From contig JAZARR010000213.1 in assembly GCA_037389465.1 (NCBI GenBank), positions 3,950,501 to 4,014,500 of the forward strand: 64,000 nucleotides of DNA, given 5' to 3'. This document shows positions 1-13,100 of this stretch, one piece after another. Within the stretch, counting starts at the first letter, position 1; each line of letters opens with the position of its first letter. The translations under genes and the position numbers were made by a program. This DNA is from Baylisascaris procyonis. Taxonomy: Eukaryota > Nematoda > Chromadorea > Rhabditida > Ascarididae. The notes below the pieces were generated by a model. The model ran no database searches. It was not told where the DNA came from and worked only from the letters and a program-made list of their open reading frames with translations.

Positions 1-343
1 TTGCTCAATCATGGTGCACCGTCCATTCCGCTATAATGCTGCTCCTCAAACATTGCTCGTCAATTGCTTATTCGCTTAACTCCCCACATCAATTTCGTCC
101 ATTTCATTGAATGAAACATATCATACAAATCCTTCCGAATAAAATTTTTTATTTCTGCCTCAACTAATGAAAGCATAAAAGATGCATTCTAATATATAAA
201 ATCGCAAAAGTTTTAAAAAAATGTGAAAATTCAACGACAAAATAAGCTGCAGACTATGTACTAATATGGTGTGCTACCGTTATCTTGAAGCTATTGCTCT
301 TATTTCAAAGTTTGAAGCAAAAATTCCCAGTTTTCGATTGCAG

Positions 344-733
344 CTAATTAGTGAGACTACCTCTTTTATCGTCCATTTGTTTTCCCGAGCCAAATTCCAT
401 CTGCTGTGGATCCTGGAAAGTTTTACAAATACTTGAAACTCTGGAGCCGCTAAACGGGAGTTGCCCGAACAAGAAATTTATAAAGGTACTCCTCGTTAAA
501 ACAGGAAGCCACCCGTACTTTGAGTGCTGGACATCATCAGGGAGACAAAAGAGCCAATAAGTCAGAAAGGTTACATCTTCAGCGCTCATTCGAACGTTCC
601 TCTCGTGCTTTCGGCCCCGTTTTCGATTACGTAGTTCTTGCTTCTTCTCAACCAATTCAGTAGGCGAACAGTTGTGGTATGCTTGCTCATCGTTCCGCCA
701 TAACGTTCTAACGGCGAAATAAACAGTCAACAA
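344..733 (-). CDS. Unrecognised open frame, possible exon of an unknown gene
   Basis: A 129-codon open frame on the minus strand ending in TAG. It has a balanced, coding-like composition and a basic stretch (KKQELRNRKRGRKHERN) in its first half. A plausible 3' splice site (TTTATTTCGCCGTTAG) lies inside its upstream end, so the real exon could begin near 704. No family is recognised and no partner exon was found between it and yap-1. The listed start is TTG, so this is not a complete single-exon gene. It could be a terminal exon of an unknown gene or a chance ORF. Confidence 0.25.
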   Translation of the reverse strand: MLTVYFAVRTLWRNDEQAYHNCSPTELVEKKQELRNRKRGRKHERNVRMSAEDVTFLTYWLFCLPDDVQHSKYGWLPVLTRSTFINFLFGQLPFSGSRVSSICKTFQDPQQMEFGSGKQMDDKRGSLTN

Positions 734-3685
734 ATTGGCATACTATCCATCTAAATCAATTGCTGCTACGTCAACTAAAATTATTTTCAATAGATCACAT
801 AGGCTGCTAATGAGTACTCCGTAAACCGTGATATTAGGGCTGCGTGGCAAAACGTGTGACTTAAACATAATGGGCATCAGCCTTCACATCGATGTTTTAT
901 TATTATATCGTCGATGAAGTTATTCACCGCCTCTATTTCTTTCTAGTTGACGAAAGTTAGCAGGTGCCATCAATCGAGTGCACATGGCCTCCTACACTGC
1001 AAATATTCCTCACTGTGCCCTTTTTGCTGCTCTTGATTATTGCGGTAATCATATGCAACCTTTTTTGGTTCATCCTTTTCCTCTGAATATGCAATACCAA
1101 TATCATTTAAAATTCGTTGAGTGTGACACAAGGCGAACCGCTTCAGCTATTCTCTATACCTTCCTTTGCAATTTTTTCTAACATTTGCGACTTAAACATT
1201 TCCCACAAACACAGGGGCACCCGTACTTGCACCGAATGACGACATGTTGGCAAGGTGTTGTTTTAATCTGCCTTGACATTTTATATGAGCACACCTCAGC
1301 GAGTGAACCCTCCCGCATAGTGCTCTGCACGGCTAATCCAAGTGCAATGTATTGCATCATAAAAGAAAGGCTGCGTAACTTCTTTCACACAGTCGAAGCT
1401 CTGAGGTCCCTTCACATATTTCAGCAACATCCGCAAGCAGAATTTTCCGACTTGGCGGGAACTTACAGTTCGAATTCGTGACATTATATTATCATGGTGG
1501 ATATATTTCATCTTCACGTAATTCTTTCTATCTCATACTCTTTGGCCATCTTAAATAATGTTAAATTCCGCGCGTTAGTACGTGAACATAATATTTTATG
1601 CAAATCCGAATATGAACCCAATGTAATATTTGTACAAACATGCAATATTTTCATCTCTATAATACCTCTCTGTAATAGTTGCATTATTGCAACTGTAAAC
1701 AACTGTATAGAGGAATATTTGCGAAACTGGTTGTCCATCCATTGCCCATTCCCTCGCCATCCGTTATCCACTTGCAAACATCGCAAAAATGTTGCATATA
1801 TGTATGTGCGTGTATGTCTGTTCATCTCCTGGCTTTATCTCATGAAAACCTTGAGCTAAACTTGGCGCATATATTTAACCACAATAGGGTGCTTCCGTAT
1901 TATTGACATTCTTTGTTGAGCATTCTTTTCATAAGTTATTGATAGTGAAAAAGATGTCATGAAATTTGCAAATCCCACTTTACTGAATGGAATGTTAAGT
2001 GAGATCAAAAAATGAATTTTTTTTTTTTTGGCAATAGTTTTGCGCGATCAGTCGATTTCATAGAAAACACCAACATAGCGTAGTGATAATAATATCGTAT
2101 ATATGAGAGATAACGAGTCGGTCTGATGCACTAAAATGCAAATGCATATATTTCTTGCATATTCTTGCCTTTAGTCCCTCAAACGAGCGAATATATGAAA
2201 ACTTATGCGCCCTAATTTTTCTTTTCTACTTATATTAATGGCAACAATTTGAAACCCTTTTAGCGATTTTCACAGGAAATGGATTATACTTTCTAAGTTT
2301 CGTTATTATTTGATTCCATAGCATGTGGATTGAAAATGCTGGATGGATAAACAAACAGACAGACACAACACGACACGACATCGTCATAATGAGCTTTCTA
2401 AAAAGCACATCACGACGCGCTTTTTGATTTTTCAGAAACAGCTGCAATGTGCTATTCAAATTTTTAAGCAACATATGGGAACATTTAGAAGTAATATTAC
2501 ACAAAATTGTGAATCGTAAATTTATTATGCGTTTTATCGTTGCGAAAGTTGCGTTCCGGCAAACAACGAGTGCGAATAATTGCGTGGCGATTGATATCAC
2601 ATCAGTGTTCAACATTGATCTCAAAAATTTTTTTCATTTTCTTACATATCGATGACGTCATTTACACAATGAGAGAGAAGTTCATCGTAAAGTGTAAGAA
2701 CAAAAAAAAAAGAATGAAAAACCTTAGCAAAATAACACAGAAATAATCTACAATGATATTTTTATACATAATCATTTGCATCAGCCGCTGAATAATTCGA
2801 TGATGCCGATTTCTTGTTCGAAAGCAAAAAAATTTATTATTATACGGAAATCTCATTTCGCATGGTAATCTCACCACTTTTTTCGAGGAAAATTTTACAA
2901 CATGAGGGAATTTTTCTGAGGAAATTAACTGCCGAAATATATCAAAAACAAACGCACTCTAAGTCATCAATATATAGCATATTGAAATGAGTTTCCCATA
3001 ATGAAATCTTCAAAAGTGTGTTTATACTGTGGCTTTTCGAGGAGATAAGAGATGAATTGATAACAGCTTTTAATAAAAAAAGAAAAAAAAGAAATCGGCA
3101 CAATACTACACATCAAATACACAAACGTACGTTTGGCCATAGTTGTAATTATATAAAAATTATATTTTTAATATATTTTCAAATAAAAAAATAAAAAAAA
3201 TAACGGCAACAATATATGAAACGATGAGTCAATTCTCAGGGAGATGATAAGCAAATCGACTGCACGAAATAAAAGGCAGTCTTCTATTGCATTATGTCTC
3301 CTCCCTGCTTAGGCACAACAGCTAAACGAATGAGCAACAACTTGTTTATTTGTAATATGACATTATTGCTCGTTGAATTTTCTTTCGTTCATTTCTCAGA
3401 AAGAACATTGATATTGGGGGAATTTTTACATCCTTATACGATTAAGGAAATATTTCAAAAAAGATTACAATGTTATTCGAATAGTCGAATATATATAGAG
3501 CGCCATATTAAATGGTCCATATTTTAGCAATTTTCTCTTTCACATAAGCAATAAGTACGACAAAAAGGTTTACACTCAGTAAAAGATAATCTACTTGTGC
3601 AAAAATCTGCTTCGCTCGGATATTCTTGGCTTTAGATTTGTGATTTCGCTCACCATATGTGATGCTCAGCCATTTACTCTTACCT

Positions 3686-3852
3686 TTTACCAGACCAATG
3701 ACCTTCTAGCTATACTACTTGCTGATTGTACATATTTGAGTCAATAATATTTAGAGACATTTAAAGTATTCTTATGCTCGTAGGGGATTAAAAAATAGAA
3801 CTGTACTTTACCAGACCAATAACCTTCTAGCTATACTACTTGCTGATTGTAC
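3686..3852. repeat. 46-bp direct repeat, two copies 121 bp apart
   Basis: The segment 3686-3731 recurs at 3807-3852 with one substitution (G to A), sharing the core ACCTTCTAGCTATACTACTT. The 75 bp between the copies is not repeated. The near identity points to a recent local duplication about 330 bp beyond the yap-1 stop. No terminal structure marks it as a transposon. Confidence 0.85.
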
Positions 3853-4180
3853 GATTTGATAAGAATCCAAAAGTGGTTCAAAACTATTTCCGATTTCGTG
3901 CACTACAATCAAAGATATCATTTTCGAATATATTTGAGGTGATAGAAAAGAGATTTGATCCTTAATCGAATTGAAGGAAAACACTTTTTCCATGCGCTCT
4001 AAATCAAAGTTCAAAGATCGAAATGAACATTTCTATGAGTTACGATATTCGGCAATAAAAGAAATCGTGAGTGTGCAAGAGATAATAAATGCAATTCAAT
4101 AAGACGAATATAATAAGAAATAGCGAACGGTGATCGGTGAATAATTCATCGAAAATCGATAATTTTCAAGATGCATCACC

Positions 4181-7100
4181 TCACATATATTGTTTGGCGA
4201 TTGCTGGAGATCGGTTATCGTTTAGCTGCAGATATTGGTCGAAATCACGAGGGTTCAAATCTTGAGCAGTTAAATCCTGAAATTTAAACTCTTCAATGAT
4301 GACATCAACAAAATTTATGACCTAAAAAGAGAATCTTATATTGGAATTTGACATAATTTTAGAATTGTGGGTGTAATAATTGCGAATTTTCAATGAGTTG
4401 AGAGAGGCGTAGAGTGGAAGAGAAGTGAAAGAAACTATCTTCAAGAGTATAAGTTGCTTCAATTCTACAAACTTTGGAAAAGGGAGGGGATGAGCTTGAT
4501 TGGAAAGATCAGTCGGTCATTGCAGCAGGCAAACGATGATGAAAATGAGATTATAAGAATACCGTACCAAGACTGTAACGTCCTACATTGATGTTTCAAA
4601 TATCGGTTAACGAAAGATTATCAAACAAATAAAGATAAGCATTCATTTCATCTAGAAAGATTTCAGGTTATCAGTTATAATGCGCTATGAAGATGGCGTT
4701 TTTGTTCGCCTTTTATTAATATTTAAAATTGTAAACTTTATGTGCGCTATTTCTGGACTTGTATTTTATAAATCCTCTCAAATCTCTAGATATTCCTTAA
4801 AACGTTTAATTTGCATATATTTTCGAAGCTCTCAAAATTTTCGACACCGAAAAAATTTGCATACATGGATAGTGGTTAGCAAGCATAGCAACTCACTCGA
4901 ACGAGATTTGGGTCAATATGATGTGTGCCTTGTAGTGGTGCCATTCCCATATGAGCCGATGTTATATAGTCCACTTCCATTGTATTGTCAACAGCCGAAT
5001 CATTCGAGATATTCCGCTGTAATCGAATTTGTGCTAACAATTTATTAAACAAACTTTTTTTTCTAGCCAAAACTTATGTTTTGGATGAAATATTTGAGAA
5101 TGAAGTGTCTACGCAATAAATAATTTTTTGGTTGAGCGCCACTTTATCGATCAATTGCGTAAATGCCAAATCTATCGATATAAAGGGATCAAGATGATTT
5201 CAGAACAACACCAATCCCTCCATTATTCAAACGTAATTACTCAACTAAATTACGTAATTACTCAACTAAATCTCCTGTAAAACTTCTGTAAGGATACTTT
5301 GATTAGTGGGAAATATAAAGAAACAAAAGGATAGACTGAGATCGCAATGTTGCAAATGTTGACACTATTTTCGAATAGAACATTTCATTCGGCAAATTTT
5401 GACATAATTTATTTGACAAATAGAATATATTTTAAATGCTCAGGGAGAGATTTAAAAGTGTTCAACTTACGTTATGGGCATAATAATTGGTCGGCATCAT
5501 TTGAGGACGCCCTGCTTGTGGAGGACTACAGTAATTCGAATATGCCTGAAAATGATAGCTCAATGCGCTGAAATAATCCTTCACTAAAGAGGTACTAAAG
5601 AAGCGAACAAGAGGGTGGCGGCTGGGCAGGAGTATTGTAAAAATTATTGTAGATTTTCAAGGATCGCTAGTCGGTCTCTGTTATCTGATCATCGATCGCC
5701 CCCAGGGTTACTGGTGATGCGCACCTGAAAATCACTGTCAGCCAACAGTAACAGAATGAGATCTATATAAGCATGAACTCATTTTACACACTTCTTCTGC
5801 ATTGATACTTTATGAAACGATCGAATTCAGTTTATTAAAGCTAAATATTTTAGTCATTCGACTATATTTTAGCCGCTTGCCTTCCCTCTTCATTCCTGTC
5901 TCCGCTTGCCCCTATGGGCTTCGAACGTTATATTCCACGCTGAACCCCAAAGCGGGCTCATATTTTTCAAAAAGTGAACAAAAAATTAGAAATAATAATT
6001 TTTGTTTTGAATATTAAAAAGCATATTAAATACGTCGCAACTCTTTGCAAGTAGAAATCCATATTTAAACGTGAAATATCAATAAGTACTGGATGGTGAA
6101 TGCTGTATGAGTTATTGAGGTGGTTTTTCCACCTGCGTAAGTGTCTCTTGAACATGTAATTGATAGTAAACAGAAAACGAGATACCAAACATGGTCATTC
6201 AGTTGATCGATCTTGGAAGACAGTTAATCAAATTTTGTCAACTCTTTTCCAAACTCAATTTGTCTGTCAAATCAATATGCGAATAACTCCACTGCAGTTA
6301 CTTGAAAAAGAAAGCATAGAAGACGCTCCGGAGAAATCGACACAATAGGCGCTCTTGCTTTTCGCTCAATCCAGCTAATCAGCATCATAAGCAATTAATA
6401 AGGAATGAATTTTCGCAATAATACCTTCAAGATTTAATCAAAAATACAGGTAGCAATACATTCATGATTTAATTAATCTTTTTTGTTCCAATCCGACCGA
6501 CGCAAAAGGAACGCAAAATTTTCCCATCTTTAGGTGTGTTTGACCTTCTCCAGAGCTGAGGGATCAACATGAGTTAACGCACATGCACAGAATGTGCAAG
6601 AGCACATATTTGTAAAAGCGCATGGATGCGCCTTCAATGATTTTGCAGTAGAATGGACGGTCAGGCAAACGTAGATGTGAGGATGTTCACCTGTGGTATT
6701 TGAGAATGCTGCATTGGGGAGATCGGTGCTTGTTGATATTGCTGAGTATTTTGCCACTGAGGATCGATCAAGCCCTGAAAAGAGGCATAAAATAAGACGT
6801 TTATCGACAGATGGCTGGCACGCATATTTTCATAAGGTTTTCTACAAAGAAAAACTACAGCTTAGAGTGTAATTTTTTAAAAAAGAAAAAAAAAGAAATT
6901 GGAAAGGAGAATTCAATTAACGGAAGACAACAATGTTTTGAAATTTTAGCACATATGTGCTGAAGTAGCTGATACAATATTGGCTTTTTAAATTCTGCTC
7001 GTTAAAAAAGTAAATTTCATAATTTGTCATTACTTATTATAATATGTGTTATACTGTGTGCATTATTATAGTTTTGTTATTATAAGATGTGTGTTATAAT

Positions 7101-10100
7101 GCATCAATATTTTAATCTTTGACCTCATCGCTCGAATAGACCTACAATCATGAAGGACATAAACTGAAAATTCAACTAGCTGAAAACACCAGAAAGTTTC
7201 TAGATGTCTTTGGGCGTTTATAACTTTGTTTTCAATTGACGGGCCACTTTGAAAAATGCTATAGATAATTTCCTCAACAATTTAATGATGTTTTCAGTCT
7301 TTGTTTGCTCGCATTTCTTCGTTGCTTAGTGGGAGTGATATTTTGCTCATTTAAGTCAAATATGGTTGAGATTTGAAAGGCGAGAGGGGGTTTATTAGGT
7401 GGAAAAGCTTACTTGACGTGTGCATTAATATTGTTGTACTCACAATCGTTCGGGTCACACAAATATTTGCACTTCCAAGATGTGCCATACACACACATAC
7501 ACATACACACACACAACGTACAAATACACAAACGCCCTCAAAACAATAACCTCATCTCTATAAAGACAACAATCCTATAATTTTGTTGCAGCAATTGCAA
7601 ATAAAATACTGGTGAAGACTAAATTCTGATATTTCCGCTATCTTTGGCTATTTTTAAATCGCATTTAAAATTTTTGTTAGAGAGAAAAAACAAAAAAAAA
7701 AAGAGCTAATACACCTCATAATAATTAGAAGATCATTGATATCTAACGCATTTTATTTCTAATTTTTCTATGCATTTCGAACGGAACTATTTTTTTTAAC
7801 AATCCTTTCTCAGTCCTTCTAAATGGAGTTCTTTTTTTTTTGAAGATGTTCAACTGCCAAACCTTCCAAAAAAAAAACTAGAAACACACTTGACTGAGGT
7901 GAAAAAGTTTCCAAGAGAAATTTCATTGATATAAAAGTTAGTCATGTGCATATTGCTCAACGATGAATTAGAAGCAATACCTCCAAAATACGAAGAAACA
8001 CTCCATGGTCTCGAACACGTTATAGAAACTCGAAAATTATTGTTATTCTCTGTTTATCGTATTTTGTTCGCCAACTGATCCTAATTGAAGAAAATTAAAA
8101 ATGCTAAAAGTTTTCCTCCCGACTTGAAAATTATTCCCGCATCTCGAATTGGGAAAAACTTCGTCGGTTAATTGGCGTATCGACGCATTTTTTTCGGAGA
8201 AAAACGCTGGCTGAAAAACTCCTTGAATACATAGCTGCCCACAAATTTCCTTTGAATATACGCCCTTCACACTCTTCCAAACCCTCTCGACGGTTTTGGT
8301 TGGAATGTACGCGTATACGTGAATGCCAAAAGCATTGAATTACTCCAATAATCACCATCTATTCTCCCCTGAATATACATCAGTTATCGAAAGATGAGAG
8401 AACTATATGCTCATAGCTTATGAAAAGGGCAATATGGCAAGTGCAATTTCAGCTTGTTTTCAGTAGATTCCCCAACAGGGAATAATAAATCTCTAGCAGA
8501 AGTATAAAAAAGTAATTGAGGTGGAAATCTGATGCAAAGAAGTTAATGAAAAATACCTCTCTACAGAGTTGTTGCTGCCTCTGCTGCATATCTCTTCGTT
8601 CCATTTGCAATTGTTGCACTAAAGAGGATGAACAATCCTGCAAAAAAAAGAAACAACTTTCTATTGTTTCTTTTCTTGAATTTATTATACTCAATTTTAA
8701 TGATAAGATTGTTTTTTTATTTGAAAATTTTATGACCTTAAGATTTTTTTTTTTTTTTGTAAATTAGAGTGATCAACAGAAAATTTTCTTTCTTACATGA
8801 CGATTTGGCGATAATGGATAAAACTATCGAATCCAATTGTGATAGGGATTTAAGAGATGAAAAAAAACGAAGAGGAAAAAAGATACCTGAGGTGATTCAT
8901 AAAGATTAGTCCTCGTTTGATCGTTATCTTGTCTGCCACATGCATGCCTCTGCCGAATTCGCTCTTCTTGTAAATGACGCGCTAAAATGTGCATCCACAC
9001 TGAACAGTTAGCTAATTAACTTTGCATTAAACCTTCATGTGTTTTAATAAGATGCGAGCTGAATTCATAAAAATATATACAGTTTCGGTTGGTTATGCAA
9101 TAACAATAACAGTACTTGAACCTAGAACGATTTAATTTATCTATATACGATCATGTAGATTAAATCCGACCCTGATCCCTATCGTAGTCAAAATATAGAT
9201 GGACTTGACCCACACACACACACCAGAGAAAGGAAGGATATAAATAGGTATGTTCCTCTTTACATCATCTTCGGATGTTTCATATGAGAGAAGGAATTAG
9301 TAAAATAGTGCCCTGAGTTTGATGTATCGCATTCATTTGAAATCACTGATGTGCCATAATTAGAAATTAGATTGATGAAATGATCAATGTATAGAGTATA
9401 TAATATTCTTCTCGTTGCAAACGTTTTGAGTATGAAAATAACAAAACTCATTGTCAGCAATGAACTCATTAAAAATGTAATAGAAATTTTTGGGCATCTT
9501 CTAATGGGAAAGGAAATGTGTTGATCTACTAGAATTGAATTTTTTTCACGAAATTTTGCACATTTCCACTAATTTAAAAATTCATAGAAATAAACTTACT
9601 CATTTTGCTCTCAGTCATCATCCTTTTCAAATGATAAAAAATTTTCCCCAAATATTGTAATCAATAATTCTTGTTCTTAGTCGGTGGAAAATCTATAGAA
9701 GATGGCTGCCGGTTAGGTTTTTTCACCGACATCAGAAATAGATAACAGCCTAATTCCGTCAACCGTTGCTGCGTAAAGCAATATTGCTGAAAGTAAACCG
9801 ATAAAATCAGAACGTTTACTAACCCACTAGTGATGACTTTAGAAAATAGAGTTATTTTTGTGTGGGAGAATGTCGCACATGTTATACGCATTATTCAAGA
9901 GTCTTGGCATTCCGTCATTCATCCCCCCTTCCCTTCCCCTTTCCCAGAGAATCAAGACTCATACCAATGAAGCGAATTTTATAACTCAGTCAAACACTGA
10001 GGTTATAAATAAAAATTTCCTCGTGACCACCTTGGTGGTCACGAGGAAATTTTTTTTTTCTAAATGGTGAATTTTTTCCGCTTGATTTTATGGGATTTTT

Positions 10101-13100
10101 AATTTGTAAAAAATTTTCATCGAATATATGCAACAAAAACATTTTTCATAGTTTTTAATTTATATAAATTTGAAGACTCACGTATTCTTGGATCATACCA
10201 TGTTGTAGTTTGATTAATATGATCAATGAAATATGGATCACCATTTTGATCGTAATTCTTCATCCATCCTTCCGGTAATGGTCCAAGGCCATCGTCAATA
10301 TCCTGCAATAATTAATTCCCAAAAATTCATATTATTATCAAATAATTTATATCATTATTATCATTATCATCATAGCATTATTATTATTACAATATATAAT
10401 TAACACTACAGATACTGCATATAAAAAAACTAACTTAACTGCTTGATACTTGAGATATTTCGATAGAGCTTACGCTCATTAAGGTTACGATGATGATTTT
10501 TGTGTACTTAAATTGAGTAAATTGAATAACATTTCAATTTTTCTCAACAATTTTTTAAGGTCTTCTTACCTAAATCGTTTTCTTAAATGTGAAAGCAAAC
10601 CGTAAAGCACTTTCAAGGGATGAGATTTAGAATTATTTTAGGTGTTACTACATAGTACCATTGAGATTTGTCACAAATTTAGGTAAAACATGCATAAATA
10701 AGCGAATGCAGCAGTTATGTCGATAGATAGCTAAGAAACCTATATATCGCTCTTTAACTAGATCATCTGTCGTCGGTTTCTAAAGATAGTGGTCAAAAAT
10801 TCCTTCTGATCACCCCCATTTAAATCATCGCCACAGTTTCCAATTTTGAAATTTATTTTATATGACAATAATACTAATAAACGATCCGCTCATCATTTAA
10901 TTGAACGTCTATTCGATGCAATAGCAATAAAATTGGCGATTCTCACATTTGGTTGCAATGAATGCCCGATGGGTTGTTGTTGTGGATGTTGTTGCGGTTG
11001 TTGTTGCTGCTGTTGTTGTTGTTGTTGCTGCATAATTGTTGGATCACTCATACCAACCGCTAATGGATCTAATGATTGACTCTTGGCGCGTGGATCGCTC
11101 CAATATGTCATCTTTGAATTGTGACTGAAATCCAAGATCCTCTTTATCATTTGCATAATTTTGTTAATAAATTTGCATAAATAAATGTAATAAATATTTT
11201 TTTTATAATTTCAATAATGCTATTGGCAATTTTCATACGTCTTTATCGAATAATTTAGACAAACGATATGTTCAAATTATTAGAGTAAAAATCGTCGCAG
11301 AGAAATGAAAACAAAATTAGGCAGCTGACGTTTAGATATGGCGGCGTTGAGATGGAATAAGCACAGTGACGTGTGCTTTCTATTAGTTGCTTATTTGGCA
11401 CACTCAAATTTCTACACTTCACAATGTTTGTTTCGATTTTAGCTAACTAATATATTCGGAAACTTAGTGACTGACTCTGATAGCGAATAGCCGAGTGAAA
11501 AAGTAATCAAACGGATCAGTAAAATTTTGCTCAAACAACGAACGAAATTTAAAACAATATTATTTCAATCGGTAATTTTTATGCAAATGAAGGGAATAAT
11601 TAGAAAATGATACTCATAAAAAGATTTATTTAGCTGTCAGTAATGAATACGATCATAATTTGCTATCGTCTCTGAATAAAATTACATTTACACTTTTTTT
11701 ATAACATTTATAAGAATTTATTATTTATAACAAAAGTGAGTCAACCAATTAAAATAAATTAGCAAATAATAAATAGGAAATAATTTTCCCCCTCTCACTT
11801 AATTATTTGCCCTCTTCGAAAATGTCTAAGGGCAAATACAATTTGAAAGCAATAAGTGAATGATTTCATTTGGTAAAGAGGATGTGGATAAGATTTGATG
11901 GATTACTCGATATAGAATGGCTGTCCGTCGGGAGTGAAGCTCATTTCGAGATGGCGATTCGGCTCGGAATCCAAATCACAACTTTTTGCCGTTCGATGCG
12001 TTGCACTCGTGAACTGCTGGTCTCCAACATCGGTCATTGCCATTACGCTCAGAGACTTCGATGGTGCATGCACCGGTGCGGCTATCTGACGACTGTAATC
12101 TCATTTGTTCAATATTTATTGGAACAATACGTGCTAGTCACTAGACAAGATAAAATTTAAAAAAAAAACATTTTCCAATTGTTGTTCCGTATTCAAACGG
12201 CCTCACACTCAAGTAATCTGTTTTGGTTTCAAGTGAGCATGAATCCAGCATTCCAGGATTTCAAGGTATTCGGGCTTTTCAAGATTGAGAAGGAATGTTT
12301 TCTGTTTTTGATTCTAGTCTGAGAAAAAAGATCACTTCTCCTTAGTCGTGAAACTACCCACCTGGAATGATGTTCCATGCCACCACAATTGATAAGCGCA
12401 GGAGCGGATCCTTGCCGGGTGTGCACAGGCCCTTGATAAGGACCGCTGAAATGTGTCGAGGAAACCGAGCTTGGGCTGAGTGTCTGTCGACCGCTCGAGC
12501 CAATCCCGTCATCACTCGAGCCTTCTCTCGAGTGGCCTGCCGAGGAACCTCGTGATTTCACCGATACTGGGCGTTGATTAAAAGAGATTGGAATCGTATG
12601 CTAAAAAACAGTAAGTTTCCATATAAATTGTATGATCTATTGACAAGTCCTATAATGTTTGTTGCCAAGTTCCCTCTTATGAATCATTTCACTGCCGCCT
12701 TATGTTTGTTTATAGTATTTTATAGTGTTGTACGTTGTAATATCGAGTACTGCAAACTTATTCAAATTAATAAACAGTTCGCTTAGCCTTCCGATTATCT
12801 TGCGACAGGTTTTACACCCTGATAATCTATTCGGAAGGACGCATCAAGCAACCTCTTGTTTAATGTCGATAATTATTAGCCACTGCCGTAACCATTTCCC
12901 CTTCCCTTCTGTTGAAAATCGATAACTCATCAACAACCGTTACAGGAATGCTCATTCAGCATAATTTTCTATAATATATGAAATAAAGGCGCATTAATTT
13001 TCTATGATGCTTAATAAACAATCCAACGAGAAAGTTCTTCAAGTTGTTTGGATTTTATTATGAGACGAATATGTTAGTTACAGCTCCCCTCCTCCTTTGC

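Larger units (their letters stand above)
1..4180. other. AT-rich region downstream of yap-1, no named gene
   Basis: Apart from one open frame near the left edge (344-733, minus) and a 46-bp direct repeat (3686-3852), this stretch is AT-rich with homopolymer A and T runs. The other open frames have composition and residue content typical of chance ORFs. No tRNA, conserved domain or transposon terminus was seen. It includes the 3' flank of yap-1; no clear AATAAA was found close to the yap-1 stop. Confidence 0.5.

Noticed and set aside
2235..2624. 129-codon minus-strand ORF
   Set aside because: Hydrophobic/Cys-rich composition typical of AT-rich chance frames, with no splice sites or family resemblance.
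12229..12361. Frame continuing past yap-1 exon 2
   Set aside because: CCAG|GTGGGT is a good donor and the next exon joins in phase to build the WW domain; the continuation has no YAP-like content.
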